DNA from: Phycisphaerales bacterium UBA5793
GTDB lineage: Bacteria; Planctomycetota; Phycisphaerae; Phycisphaerales; UBA5793
NCBI GenBank assembly: GCA_002418285.1
Contig: DIDT01000015.1
Span: forward strand, 1-13,472
DNA length: 13,472 nucleotides
Direction of reading: 5' to 3'
Part shown: positions 5,937 to 12,392 of the stretch, piece after piece
Position numbering within the stretch: the first letter of the stretch is position 1
Layout of the letters: each line of letters begins with the position of its first letter
Notes under the pieces: generated by a model
Told to the model about the DNA's origin: nothing
Databases searched by the model: none
What the model saw: only the letters and a program-made list of their open reading frames with translations
Program-made: the position numbers and the translations under genes

Positions 5937-6791
5937 ATGCCGATTCGAGTTTACAAGAGAACCAGCGCCGGGCGGAGAAACTCCTCCGTCAACCTCCACG
6001 CCGAGGTGACGAAGACGACGCCCGAGAAGACGCTGCTGCGCCGGCAATCGAAAACGGCCGGCCGAAACAACCAGGGCAAGATCACGGTCTGGGGTCGGGG
6101 AGGCGGTCACAAGCGCCGCTATCGCGCCATCGACTGGAAGCGCAATCTCGACGGCATCCCCGCCAAGGTCATCGGCATCGAGTACGATCCGAACCGCTCG
6201 GCCCACCTGGCCCTGCTCGAGTATGAGACCGGCGAACGCCGCTACATCATCGCGCCCAAGGGCATCAAGGACGGCGAAGTGCTGCTCAGTGGGCGCACTC
6301 GCATCGAGCCCAAGGTCGGCAATTGCATGCCGCTCAAGTACATTCCCACCGGCCTGAACGTGCATTGTCTTGAGATGGTGGCTGGCAAGGGCGGCCAGCT
6401 GTGTCGGGCTGCGGGCATGTCGGCTCGCCTGACCAACCGCGAGGAGAAGTGGGCGACGATCGTGATGCCGTCGGGCGAGCTTCGCCAGGTGTCCGTCGAG
6501 TGTCGCGCCACGATCGGTGAAGTCGGCAACGCGGATCACCAGCAGGTTCGCCTGGGTAAAGCTGGCCGCAGTCGGCACAAGGGACGCAAGCCCAAGACCC
6601 GCGGCATGGTGCGCAATCACTATGACCACCCGCTGGGCGGCGGCGAAGGCAAGTCCAAGGGCGGCCGCGCTCCGGCCGGCAAGACCGGCGTGTTCGCCAA
6701 GGGTGGCCGCACCCGCAAGCGCAAGCTCGCCTCCAACAAGCGCATCATCCGCCGTCGTCGCAGCAAGCGATACGGCCAGTTGACTCTCTGA
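5937..6791 (+). CDS. rplB: 50S ribosomal protein L2
   Basis: The product is 284 aa (usual about 275). L2 (uL2) is a core 50S protein needed for subunit joining and peptidyl transferase assembly. Family motifs: S-A-G-R-R at 10-14, A-G-R-N-N-Q-G-K-I-T at 41-50, G-G-G-H-K-R at 55-60, I-E-Y-D-P-N-R-S-A at 81-89, and C-R-A-T-I-G-E-V-G-N-A-D-H at 189-201. In the conserved region near the peptidyl transferase centre, N-H-Y-D-H231-P-L-G-G-G-E-G replaces the usual N-P-V-D-H-P-H-G-G-G-E-G. H231 corresponds to the important H229 of Escherichia coli and is kept, while the second His is Leu. The C-terminus is strongly basic. The start has GAGGA upstream. rpsS follows after 12 nt, and its ribosome binding site overlaps this stop. 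Confidence 0.98.
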   Translation: MPIRVYKRTSAGRRNSSVNLHAEVTKTTPEKTLLRRQSKTAGRNNQGKITVWGRGGGHKRRYRAIDWKRNLDGIPAKVIGIEYDPNRSAHLALLEYETGERRYIIAPKGIKDGEVLLSGRTRIEPKVGNCMPLKYIPTGLNVHCLEMVAGKGGQLCRAAGMSARLTNREEKWATIVMPSGELRQVSVECRATIGEVGNADHQQVRLGKAGRSRHKGRKPKTRGMVRNHYDHPLGGGEGKSKGGRAPAGKTGVFAKGGRTRKRKLASNKRIIRRRRSKRYGQLTL

Positions 6792-6803
6792 GGGATTTGA
6801 ATC

Positions 6804-7094
6804 ATGGCCCGATCATTGAAAAAAGGTCCTTTCGTCGAAGAGCATCTCTTCGTCAAGGTTACGAAGATGGCCGAATCCGGCCGTCGCGAGCCAATCAAGA
6901 CGTGGTCGCGCCGTTGCACGATCGTGCCCGAGTTCGTCGGTCACACGTTCAAGGTGCACAACGGCCGGTCGTTCCTTGACGTGTTCGTGACAGAGGACAT
7001 GGTGGGGCACAAGCTCGGCGAGTTCAGCCCGACCCGCCAGTTCCGCGGCCACACCAACAAGAAGGAAGGCATCTCCGCCGGCGCCAAGCGCTGA
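6804..7094 (+). CDS. rpsS: 30S ribosomal protein S19
   Basis: The product is 96 aa, close to the usual 91-93. S19 (uS19) sits in the 30S head near the A-site finger bridge. The sequence opens with the classic A-R-S-L-K-K-G-P-F-V. It continues with I-K-T-W-S-R-R-C-T-I-V-P-E-F-V-G-H-T-F at about residues 31-49, V-H-N-G-R-S-F, and M-V-G-H-K-L-G-E-F-S-P-T-R at about 66-78, which is the family signature. The start follows GAGGG at the rplB stop. It is 23 nt upstream of the unusual rplV gene. Confidence 0.98.
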   Translation: MARSLKKGPFVEEHLFVKVTKMAESGRREPIKTWSRRCTIVPEFVGHTFKVHNGRSFLDVFVTEDMVGHKLGEFSPTRQFRGHTNKKEGISAGAKR

Positions 7095-7117
7095 GTTGCC
7101 CGAGAGGTTGACGCATC

Positions 7118-7651
7118 ATGAATCTCAACACACTCAAGTTCAACGCCCGCGTCAAGTCGGCCGGCATCAAGCCGGAAGATCTGGCGTCCGAGATCAAGCG
7201 GCCGGGAATCAACGCGACTTCGGCGTTGCGCAACTGGTCCAAGGGCAACTTCAAGCCCGCGCCCAAGCGAGAGGATCTTCGCTCGCTGGCTGCGGCTCTG
7301 AGCGTGCCGGTGACGGACATTGTTCGCTTCGACGGTGCTCACAAGTGGGCTCGCATCTCGGCCCGCAAGATCCGACTCGTTTCGGATCTCATTCGGGGCC
7401 AGGACATTGACTCGGCATTGACGATGCTCAAGTTCAGCAAGAAGCGGGCGGCCGTGTTCGTTCGCAAGGCTCTCGAATCGGCGATCGCCTGTGCGGAAGA
7501 GAACGACGCCGATGTGAGTCGGCTTGTCGTGAGCGAGTCGCGCGTGGATGAAGGACCGACGATGAAGCGTTTCCAGCCCAAGGACCGCGGGCGGGCGCAC
7601 CCGATCATGAAACGATCCAGCCACGTTCACGTGGCGGTGGAGGTGGCGTAA
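7118..7651 (+). CDS. rplV: 50S ribosomal protein L22 with N-terminal XRE-like helix-turn-helix extension
   Basis: The product is 177 aa, against about 110-120 for ordinary L22 (uL22), which lines the exit tunnel. L22 proper begins near residue 74: H-K-W-A-R-I-S-A-R-K-I-R-L-V at 75-88, L-I-R-G at 91-94, A-L-x-x-L-K-F-S-K-K at 100-109, and the signature V-D-E-G-P-T-M-K-R-F at 143-152. Residues 5-71 resemble an XRE/Cro-type DNA-binding domain: helix 1 about 5-16, then A-G-I-K-P-E-D-L-A-S-E-I at 15-26, a candidate recognition helix A-T-S-A-L-R-N-W-S-K-G at 33-43, then D-L-R-S-L-A-A-A-L-S-V at 53-63 and P-V-T-D-I at 64-68. The reading frame is open throughout. The ATG at 7118 has GAGAGG upstream, 23 nt after rpsS. 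No ATG lies at the L22 boundary, although GTG codons at residues 63 and 65 exist. Confidence 0.95.
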   Translation: MNLNTLKFNARVKSAGIKPEDLASEIKRPGINATSALRNWSKGNFKPAPKREDLRSLAAALSVPVTDIVRFDGAHKWARISARKIRLVSDLIRGQDIDSALTMLKFSKKRAAVFVRKALESAIACAEENDADVSRLVVSESRVDEGPTMKRFQPKDRGRAHPIMKRSSHVHVAVEVA

Positions 7652-7653
7652 CC

Positions 7654-8352
7654 ATGGGACAGAAGTGTCATCCGCTTGGATTCAGAGTCGGCGTCACTGA
7701 GCCGCATCGCAGTCGGTGGTACGCGCCCAAGGCGCTGTACGGCGAGCTGCTCGTCGAGGACTACCGCATCCGCGAATACGTCGACAAGCGACTGAACCGC
7801 ACGCCGCCTTTTGCCGCCGTTTCGGAGATCCACATCGAGCGGACCCGTCAGGAACTCTCAATCGTGCTCAAGACGGCACGACCGGGACTGGTGATCGGCC
7901 CGCGTGGCGCTGAGGTCGAGAAGCTGCAGGGCGATCTGCAGACGATGACCGGCCGCCAGGTGTCGATCAAGATCGTCGAGATCAAGAGCCCGGACACGAA
8001 TGCGAAGTTGATTGCTGAAGGCATTGCCGAGCAGCTCAAGAAGCGCGCCAGTTTCCGCCGCATCCTCAAGATGCGTGCCGAGGGCGCGATGCAGGCCGGG
8101 GCCAAAGGCGTGAAGATCAGCGTCTCGGGTCGTCTCGGCGGTGCGGAGATGAGTCGAAGCCTCACCGTGAGCCTCGGTTCGATTCCCCTCCAGACGCTCC
8201 AAGCGAACGTGGACTACGGCTTCGTGCCCAGCTTCACCAAGTCCGGCACCATCGGCGTCAAGGTGTGGGTCTACAAGGGTCTCTACGAAGCGGGCGAAGA
8301 AGCCGAGTCGACCGCGGCCGGCGGTCGCGCCCGGGCCAGAGGACGACGTTGA
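7654..8352 (+). CDS. rpsC: 30S ribosomal protein S3
   Basis: The product is 232 aa, normal for S3 (uS3), which shapes the mRNA entry channel and helicase site of the 30S subunit. The start M-G-Q-K-C-H-P-L-G-F-R-V-G is typical. The type II KH domain spans roughly residues 40-108 with its G-x-x-G loop as I-G82-P-R-G85. The C-terminal domain holds K-R-A-S-F-R-R-I-L-K at about 129-138 and K-G-V-K-I-S-V-S-G-R-L-G-G-A-E. The tail after about 210 is Ala/Gly/Arg-rich and short. The ribosome binding site GGAGGTGG (7639-7646) lies inside rplV, and the two genes are 2 nt apart. A 76-nt gap with a hairpin follows. Confidence 0.98.
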   Translation: MGQKCHPLGFRVGVTEPHRSRWYAPKALYGELLVEDYRIREYVDKRLNRTPPFAAVSEIHIERTRQELSIVLKTARPGLVIGPRGAEVEKLQGDLQTMTGRQVSIKIVEIKSPDTNAKLIAEGIAEQLKKRASFRRILKMRAEGAMQAGAKGVKISVSGRLGGAEMSRSLTVSLGSIPLQTLQANVDYGFVPSFTKSGTIGVKVWVYKGLYEAGEEAESTAAGGRARARGRR

Positions 8353-8382
8353 GTTGACGGATTGCGGGAAGTGATTGACAAG

Positions 8383-8402
8383 CCGCGACCGTAGGGACGC
8401 GG
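8383..8402 (+). promoter_or_regulatory. Hairpin in the rpsC-rplP gap
   Basis: CCGCG at 8383-8387 pairs with CGCGG at 8398-8402. An A/A mismatch and a further CC/GG pair lead to a GTAG loop. TTT follows one base later at 8404-8406, so weak termination is possible, but mRNA structure is as likely. Confidence 0.3.
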
Positions 8403-8428
8403 GTTTGAAAACGAGAGGATGAATTCCG

Positions 8429-8848
8429 ATGCCTCGGATGCCCAAGAGAATGAAGTTCCGCAAGCAGCAGCGCGGCCGAATGCGCGGCAATGCAACGGCG
8501 GGCAATTACGTTGCGTTCGGCGACTACGGATTGCAGGCGCTCGAGCCGGCCTGGGTCAGCGCCCGGCAGCTTGAAGCCGGCCGCGTCGCATGTGCCCACT
8601 TTCTCCAGCGTGAAGGCAAGGTGTTCATTCGCGTCTTCCCGGACAAGCCGATTTCCAAGAAGCCCATCGAAACCCGCATGGGTAAGGGCAAGGCGGAGAC
8701 GGATTACTGGGCAGCGCGAGTCAAACCCGGCACGGTGCTGTTCGAGATCGCCGGCGTGCCGCACGCTGCGGCGCAGGGCGCCCTGGCCCGCGTGGCGATG
8801 AAGATGCCCGTGCGGTGCCGCATGGTCACGAGACGGCTGAGCGTCTGA
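8429..8848 (+). CDS. rplP: 50S ribosomal protein L16
   Basis: The product is 139 aa, normal for L16 (uL16), a late-assembling 50S protein next to the A-site tRNA. Typical motifs are M-P-K-R-M-K-F-R-K-Q-Q-R-G-R at residues 4-17, F-G-D-Y-G-L-Q-A-L-E-P-A-W, R-Q-L-E-A-G-R-V-A, F-P-D-K-P-I-S-K-K-P and the signature E-T-R-M-G-K-G-K. The ATG at 8429 has GAGAGGA (8413-8419) upstream. An in-frame ATG three codons later would drop only M-P-R. Gaps with hairpins lie on both sides. Confidence 0.98.
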   Translation: MPRMPKRMKFRKQQRGRMRGNATAGNYVAFGDYGLQALEPAWVSARQLEAGRVACAHFLQREGKVFIRVFPDKPISKKPIETRMGKGKAETDYWAARVKPGTVLFEIAGVPHAAAQGALARVAMKMPVRCRMVTRRLSV

Positions 8849-8860
8849 TCGAAATGCAAG

Positions 8861-8881
8861 AAGGGCTCGCGTGAGCCGCTT
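8861..8881 (+). promoter_or_regulatory. Hairpin in the rplP-rpmC gap
   Basis: AAGGGCTC at 8861-8868 pairs with GAGCC (8873-8877) and CTT (8879-8881) around a GCGT loop, 8 bp with one bulged G at 8878. No U-tract follows. It ends 18 nt before rpmC. Confidence 0.35.
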
Positions 8882-8899
8882 CACAGATGGGATGATGAA

Positions 8900-9106
8900 A
8901 TGAAGGCCAAAGAAGTACACAAACTGAGCGACGAGGAAGTCGATGTCGAGGTCGATCGCATTCGGCGACACCTCTTCGACCTGCGCACGCAGGCCGTGAC
9001 GGAGAAGATTGAAGACTCCTCGCAGTTCGGCAAGTCTCGCAAGGATGTGGCCCGGTTGCTGACCGAGCGCAAGCGTCGCGAGATCGAAAGGCAGACGAAA
9101 GCATGA
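8900..9106 (+). CDS. rpmC: 50S ribosomal protein L29
   Basis: The product is 68 aa, normal for L29 (uL29), a two-helix protein at the tunnel exit next to L23. The pattern M-K-A-K-E-V-H-K-L-S-D-E-E, then L-F-D-L-R-T-Q at residues 25-31, then R-K-D-V-A-R-L-L-T-E-R-K fits the family. Of four closely spaced ATGs at 8887-8902, only the one at 8900 is in frame. The ribosome binding site (GGGA) is weak. The stop overlaps the rpsQ start by 4 nt (ATGA), indicating coupled translation. Confidence 0.96.
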   Translation: MKAKEVHKLSDEEVDVEVDRIRRHLFDLRTQAVTEKIEDSSQFGKSRKDVARLLTERKRREIERQTKA

Positions 9107-9426
9107 GTACCGAAGCCACCGCCAGCCAGCCTCGCAAGCGCAATCGTCGCGTCGAAGTCGGCATTGTCGATCGCGCCTCGATGGACAAGACCCGACGAGT
9201 GCGCATCGAGTTCCAGGTGCGGCATCCGAAGTACGGCAAGTTCATCAAGCGTCGTTCGTTCCTCACCGTCCACGATGAGAACAACGTGAGCGGCGTGGGC
9301 GACCAGGTGCAGATCATGCCCTGCCGTCCGGTCAGCAAGACCAAGCAGTGGAAGGTTGTTCAGGTGCTCGCCAAGGCGGTGGGTGAAGTTCGGCTTCACG
9401 ATGAAAGCCCGGCGTCGGTCGCCTGA
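9103..9426 (+). CDS. rpsQ: 30S ribosomal protein S17
   Basis: The product is 107 aa, longer than the usual 80-90. S17 (uS17) is a primary 16S rRNA-binding protein in the 30S body. The OB-fold core is clear: V-G-I-V-D-R-A-S-M-D-K-T at about residues 18-29, H-P-K-Y-G-K-F-I-K-R, H-D-E-N-N, G-D-Q-V-Q-I-M and R-P-V-S-K-T-K-Q-W. The extra length is a charged N-terminal segment of about 14 residues and a short acidic tail. The start overlaps the rpmC stop by 4 nt. A 70-nt gap follows. Confidence 0.97.
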   Translation: MSTEATASQPRKRNRRVEVGIVDRASMDKTRRVRIEFQVRHPKYGKFIKRRSFLTVHDENNVSGVGDQVQIMPCRPVSKTKQWKVVQVLAKAVGEVRLHDESPASVA

Positions 9427-9496
9427 AGGATGGAAGCGATCCCGTACGGCGCCGCTGAGAGCGGGCCGGACGCGGACCAAATGAACGGATCAAGTC
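9427..9496 (+). other. rpsQ-rplN gap
   Basis: This 70-nt gap holds a CGGCGCCG palindrome and a short CCGCT/AGCGG hairpin with a GAG loop. The ribosome binding site before rplN is weak (GGATCA). I see no promoter. Confidence 0.4.
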
Positions 9497-9883
9497 ATGA
9501 TACAGCAGGAATCACGAGTCGAGGTGGCGGATAACACGGGCGCGAAGATCGCCTATGTCATCCGCGTGCTCGGCGGCTCCACCGCCAAGGGACGTTTCAC
9601 CCGCCGCACCGCCGGCGTGGGTGATCGCGTCATCTGCTCGGTCAAGAAGGCGCTGCCCGGCGGCGACGTCAAGGCCGGCGACAAGGTGAAGGCCGTCGTG
9701 GTGCGCACCGCCTACCCGACACGCCGACCGGATGGGTCGGTCATCCGATTTGACAACACCGCGGTGGTGCTCATCAACGACGACGGCAATCCGAAGGGCA
9801 CACGCATCTTCGGCGCCGTCGCCCGTGAACTTCGCGAGAAGAACTATCTCAAGATCGTCTCGCTTGCGACGGAGGTGCTCTAG
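9497..9883 (+). CDS. rplN: 50S ribosomal protein L14
   Basis: The product is 128 aa, slightly longer than the usual 122. L14 (uL14) forms an intersubunit bridge and binds the silencing factor RsfS. The sequence opens M-I-Q-Q-E-S-R-V-E-V-A-D-N-T-G-A-K and ends with F-G-A-V-A-R-E-L-R, then K-I-V-S-L-A-T-E-V-L, all typical. Small insertions sit around residues 55-60 (G-G-D-V-K-A-G-D). It is followed 2 nt later by rplX, whose strong GGAGGTG ribosome binding site (9871-9877) lies inside this gene. Confidence 0.98.
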   Translation: MIQQESRVEVADNTGAKIAYVIRVLGGSTAKGRFTRRTAGVGDRVICSVKKALPGGDVKAGDKVKAVVVRTAYPTRRPDGSVIRFDNTAVVLINDDGNPKGTRIFGAVARELREKNYLKIVSLATEVL

Positions 9884-9885
9884 TC

Positions 9886-10380
9886 ATGCCAGCCCATGTG
9901 CGCAGCGGTGATACGGTGATTGTCACGGCCGGGTCCGACAAGGGTCGCACCGGGACCGTGCTCAAGGTCATCCCCAAGAAAAACCAGGTCGTGGTGCAGG
10001 GACTCAACACCCGCACCAAGCATCTCAAGCCTTCTCAGACCAATCCGCAGGGCGGCGTCATCACCAAGGAGATGCCCATGCATCTTTCCAACGTGAGTCC
10101 CGTTGTCGATGGTCGCGCCACACGCGTTCGCTTCACCATCAAGGCTGACGGCTCGAAGGTGCGCGTCGCGGCTCGCGGCGGACAGGAACTCGGCGCCGTT
10201 CACGGCCCGCGCGCTGCGGGAGCTGGAGCCGGCAAGACTGGAACCCGCAAGACCGGAGCCAAGAAGACTTCGAAGAAGAAGGGCGGCGGAGGCAAGGCCG
10301 GTGGAGGCAAGTCGACCGCCAAGGCCAGCGGCAGCGCCGCCAGCAGCATGAAGAAGACCGGAACACGCAGGAAGGTTTAA
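9886..10380 (+). CDS. rplX: 50S ribosomal protein L24 with long basic tail
   Basis: The product is 164 aa, against about 100-110 for typical L24 (uL24), an assembly initiator protein that binds 23S rRNA near the tunnel exit. The KOW motif is at residues 6-33: R-S-G-D-T-V-I-V, G-S-D-K-G-R-T-G-T-V. It is followed by V-x-G-L-N-T-R-T-K-H-L-K-P and K-E-M-P-M-H-L-S-N-V. The canonical domain ends near residue 102. The last 60 residues are low-complexity Lys/Gly/Ala/Ser/Thr, with K-K-T-S-K-K-K and A-K-A-S motifs like a histone H1-type tail. The tail is probably disordered and RNA-binding. Base use stays in frame and matches the operon. Confidence 0.96.
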   Translation: MPAHVRSGDTVIVTAGSDKGRTGTVLKVIPKKNQVVVQGLNTRTKHLKPSQTNPQGGVITKEMPMHLSNVSPVVDGRATRVRFTIKADGSKVRVAARGGQELGAVHGPRAAGAGAGKTGTRKTGAKKTSKKKGGGGKAGGGKSTAKASGSAASSMKKTGTRRKV

Positions 10381-10427
10381 TCGCGATCGAATTCCTCGAC
10401 GCGCCAGATACGACTGGATAGCAGATC

Positions 10428-11021
10428 ATGAGTACAGCAACCGCTGCCCCGACATCCCACAAGACCGCCATTCAGGAGAAGTTCGAGAACGAAGTTCTTC
10501 CGAAGGTGAAGGAGAAGTTCGGCATCACCAATCCAATGGCGTTGCCGCGCATCGACAAGGTCGTAATCAACACGGGCATGGGCAAACAGCTCGAGAACAA
10601 CAAGCTCAAGCCTGAGATCCGCGACACCATCCTGTCCACGCTCTCGACAGTCTCCGGCCAGAAGGCCGTGCTGATTCTCTCGAGAAAGTCCGTCGCGAAC
10701 TTCAAGGTGCGCGAAGGGGCTACGGCGTCGGCGATGGTCACGCTGCGGCGCGATCGCATGTGGAGCCTGCTCTCGCGGCTGATCCACCTGGCCATCCCGC
10801 GCGTCAAGGACTTTCGCGGTCTCAAGGACACCTCCTTCGACAAGCAGGGGAACTACTCGTTCGGCTTCAGCGAACAGGCGGTCTTTCCTGAGATTGACAT
10901 GGGCAAGGTGAATTTCAACCACGGCATGCACATCAACATCTCGTTCCGCAATTCGACCCCCGCGATCAGCCGTTTCGTCCTGGCTGAACTCGGCTGGCCG
11001 TTCAAGCGGGAAGAGTCGTAA
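10428..11021 (+). CDS. rplE: 50S ribosomal protein L5
   Basis: The product is 197 aa (usual about 180), with roughly ten extra N-terminal residues rich in Ala and Thr. L5 (uL5) binds 5S rRNA and contacts P-site tRNA in the central protuberance. Family motifs: N-P-M-A-L-P-R-I-D-K-V-V-I-N-T-G-M-G at about residues 35-52, G-Q-K-A-V, R-K-S-V-A-N-F-K-V-R-E-G, L-R-R-D-R-M-W, R-V-K-D-F-R-G-L, and N-Y-S-F-G-F-S-E-Q. The ribosome binding site is poor. The 47-nt gap before it has only a small interrupted stem (10382-10403). Confidence 0.98.
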   Translation: MSTATAAPTSHKTAIQEKFENEVLPKVKEKFGITNPMALPRIDKVVINTGMGKQLENNKLKPEIRDTILSTLSTVSGQKAVLILSRKSVANFKVREGATASAMVTLRRDRMWSLLSRLIHLAIPRVKDFRGLKDTSFDKQGNYSFGFSEQAVFPEIDMGKVNFNHGMHINISFRNSTPAISRFVLAELGWPFKREES

Positions 11022-11042
11022 TCAGATTCAGAAGGTAATGAA

Positions 11043-11062
11043 CGCGGTGAACGCCGCGGAGG
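11043..11062 (+). promoter_or_regulatory. Hairpin abutting the rpsN ribosome binding site
   Basis: CGCGG at 11043-11047 pairs with CCGCG at 11054-11058 around TGAACG. The 3' arm runs directly into the GGAGG ribosome binding site at 11058-11062, overlapping it by one base. Folding could modestly affect rpsN initiation. Confidence 0.3.
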
Positions 11063-11071
11063 ATTGGACAG

Positions 11072-11257
11072 ATGGCAACGAAAGCGCAGATGGCAAAACT
11101 GAAGCGAACTCCCAAGTTCTCAACCCGCGTCGTGCGGCGTTGCGAGATCACGGGGCGATCTCGCGGTGTGTACCGCAAGTTTCGAGTGAGTCGCATCATG
11201 CTGCGCGAACTCGCGCACCAGGGGCTGATCCCCGGCATGCGTAAGGCCAGTTGGTAA
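11072..11257 (+). CDS. rpsN: 30S ribosomal protein S14, short zinc-poor form
   Basis: The product is 61 aa, the length of the short (type Z) S14 (uS14) that packs in the 30S head. The frame matches zinc-type S14 closely: K-R-T-P-K-F-S-T-R at residues 11-19, G-V-Y-R-K-F at 32-37, L-R-E-L-A-H at 44-49, and the end G-L-I-P-G-M-R-K-A-S-W. In the zinc form, cysteines stand at 24, 27, 40 and 43. Here only C24 remains, with T27, S40 and M43 in the other places, so tetrahedral zinc binding is not possible through these residues. This is a C-minus short form, known from zinc-independent S14 paralogues. The ATG at 11072 has GGAGG upstream. Confidence 0.97.
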   Translation: MATKAQMAKLKRTPKFSTRVVRRCEITGRSRGVYRKFRVSRIMLRELAHQGLIPGMRKASW

Positions 11258-11281
11258 GAAGCAATCACCCCGCAGGCGCGA

Positions 11282-11306
11282 TGGCCAAGTTCCAAGAACC
11301 TGGCCA
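11282..11306 (+). promoter_or_regulatory. Hairpin in the rpsN-rpsH gap
   Basis: TGGCCA at 11282-11287 pairs with TGGCCA at 11301-11306, and GTTC (11289-11292) pairs with GAAC (11296-11299) after an A/C mismatch, around a CAA loop. No U-tract follows. It occupies the middle of an 87-nt gap. Confidence 0.4.
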
Positions 11307-11344
11307 GCCGTCCGCGACCGAAAGAACACAAGAGGGTTTGACTG

Positions 11345-11743
11345 ATGTCATTCAATGACCCGATTTCCGACCTGCTCACCCGCATCCGCAACGGTCTGCA
11401 GAACCGCACCAAGACGGTGAACTGCATCAACAGCCGCGTCTGTCGCGGCGTGTGCGATGTGCTTCGCGATGAAGGCTATATCGAGAGCTACGACGTGATC
11501 GACAATGGCCTCGGCGGGCTGATCCGCGTGCACCTCAAGTACGGCCCGCGCGGCGAAACCGTTCTGCACACCCTGCGTCGCGAGAGCAAGCCCGGAAAGC
11601 GCGTCTACACCGGCATCGAAAACCTCAAGCGGCCGCTGGACGGCCTGGGTATTTCGATCGTGTCCACGAGCCACGGTGTGCTCAGCGATCGCAAGTGTCG
11701 TGAATTGAAAGTCGGAGGCGAATTGCTGGCGACGGTCGATTGA
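11345..11743 (+). CDS. rpsH: 30S ribosomal protein S8
   Basis: The product is 132 aa, normal for S8 (uS8), a primary 16S rRNA-binding protein that represses the spc operon in Escherichia coli. Motifs: N-D-P-I-S-D-L-L-T-R-I-R-N at residues 4-16, K-R-V-Y at about 85-88, G-L-G-I-S-I-V-S-T-S-H-G-V-L-S-D at about 100-115, and the end V-G-G-E-L-L-A-T-V. The ribosome binding site AGAGGG (11331-11336) lies 8 nt upstream. It is followed by a 67-nt gap with one of the strongest hairpins in the operon. Confidence 0.98.
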   Translation: MSFNDPISDLLTRIRNGLQNRTKTVNCINSRVCRGVCDVLRDEGYIESYDVIDNGLGGLIRVHLKYGPRGETVLHTLRRESKPGKRVYTGIENLKRPLDGLGISIVSTSHGVLSDRKCRELKVGGELLATVD

Positions 11744-11744
11744 C

Positions 11745-11771
11745 CCGCCGGTCGGAATGCACGGCCGGTGG
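11745..11771 (+). promoter_or_regulatory. Strong 10-bp hairpin between rpsH and rplF
   Basis: Positions 11745-11754 pair with 11762-11771 over 10 bp, including two G.U pairs, around a 7-nt loop. It starts one base after the rpsH stop. No T-run follows, so it is not a classic terminator. Since S8 controls the spc operon in Escherichia coli through an mRNA mimic near rplE, an S8-binding role could be tested, but I see no specific mimicry. Confidence 0.4.
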
Positions 11772-11810
11772 AGCGCCGCCATCACGGCCAAGTGACAGCA
11801 GGAGCAGATC

Positions 11811-12365
11811 ATGTCTCGAGTCGGAAAAAAGCCAGTACCCGTCCCCGCCGGGGTGAACGTCACGATCAACAATCGCGACATCACCATCGAAAAGGGCGAC
11901 AAGAAGTTGCACGTGACCCATCGTCCTGAAGTGACCGTCGAGTGGGATGCCGGCAAGCGCGAAATCGCCTGCACGATTCCCGAGGCCAAGATGCGCAATC
12001 AGGCGTACAAGGCCTACTGGGGCACTACACGCTCGCTCATCCAGAACATGATTCAGGGCGTGACCAAAGGCTACGAAAAGAAGCTTGAAGTCGTCGGAGT
12101 CGGCTGGAACGCCAACGTGCAGGGTAACAAGCTGGTCCTCAACCTCGGTTACTCGAAACCCGTCGAAATGCAGGTGCCTGCAGGTCTCAAGGTCGGCGTT
12201 GAACGGCAGATCATTACCCTCAACTCGCCCGACAAGCAGTTGATCGGGCAGTTCGCGGCGACGATTCGCTCGAAGCGCAAGCCTGAGCCGTACAACGGCA
12301 AGGGCGTGAAGTACACGGATGAACAGATCATCCGCAAGGAAGGCAAGACGGTCGTCGGTCGCTGA
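11811..12365 (+). CDS. rplF: 50S ribosomal protein L6
   Basis: The product is 184 aa, normal for L6 (uL6), which lies near the sarcin-ricin loop and factor-binding site. Motifs: M-S-R-V-G-K-K-P-V at the start, P-A-G-V-N-V at 12-17, G-Y-E-K-K-L-E-V-V-G-V-G-W at about 87-99, L-x-L-G-Y-S-K-P-V, S-P-D-K-Q-L-I-G-Q, and the signature P-E-P-Y-N-G-K-G-V-K-Y. AGGAG at 11800-11804 supports the start. Confidence 0.98.
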   Translation: MSRVGKKPVPVPAGVNVTINNRDITIEKGDKKLHVTHRPEVTVEWDAGKREIACTIPEAKMRNQAYKAYWGTTRSLIQNMIQGVTKGYEKKLEVVGVGWNANVQGNKLVLNLGYSKPVEMQVPAGLKVGVERQIITLNSPDKQLIGQFAATIRSKRKPEPYNGKGVKYTDEQIIRKEGKTVVGR

Positions 12366-12392
12366 CGCACCGCACTACACCGCTACCAAGTG

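Noticed and set aside
5817..6629. Minus-strand open frame of 270 aa across rplW and rplB
   Set aside because: It is antisense to two certain ribosomal genes, has no recognisable domain and spans their gap.
8375..8380. Perfect TTGACA as an internal promoter before rplP
   Set aside because: No -10-like hexamer stands 15-19 nt downstream. The region there is a GC-rich hairpin.
10192..10380. Frameshift as the cause of the low-complexity L24 tail
   Set aside because: The Lys, Gly and Ala codons keep the strong third-position G/C bias of the operon in this frame up to the stop, so the tail looks genuinely coded.
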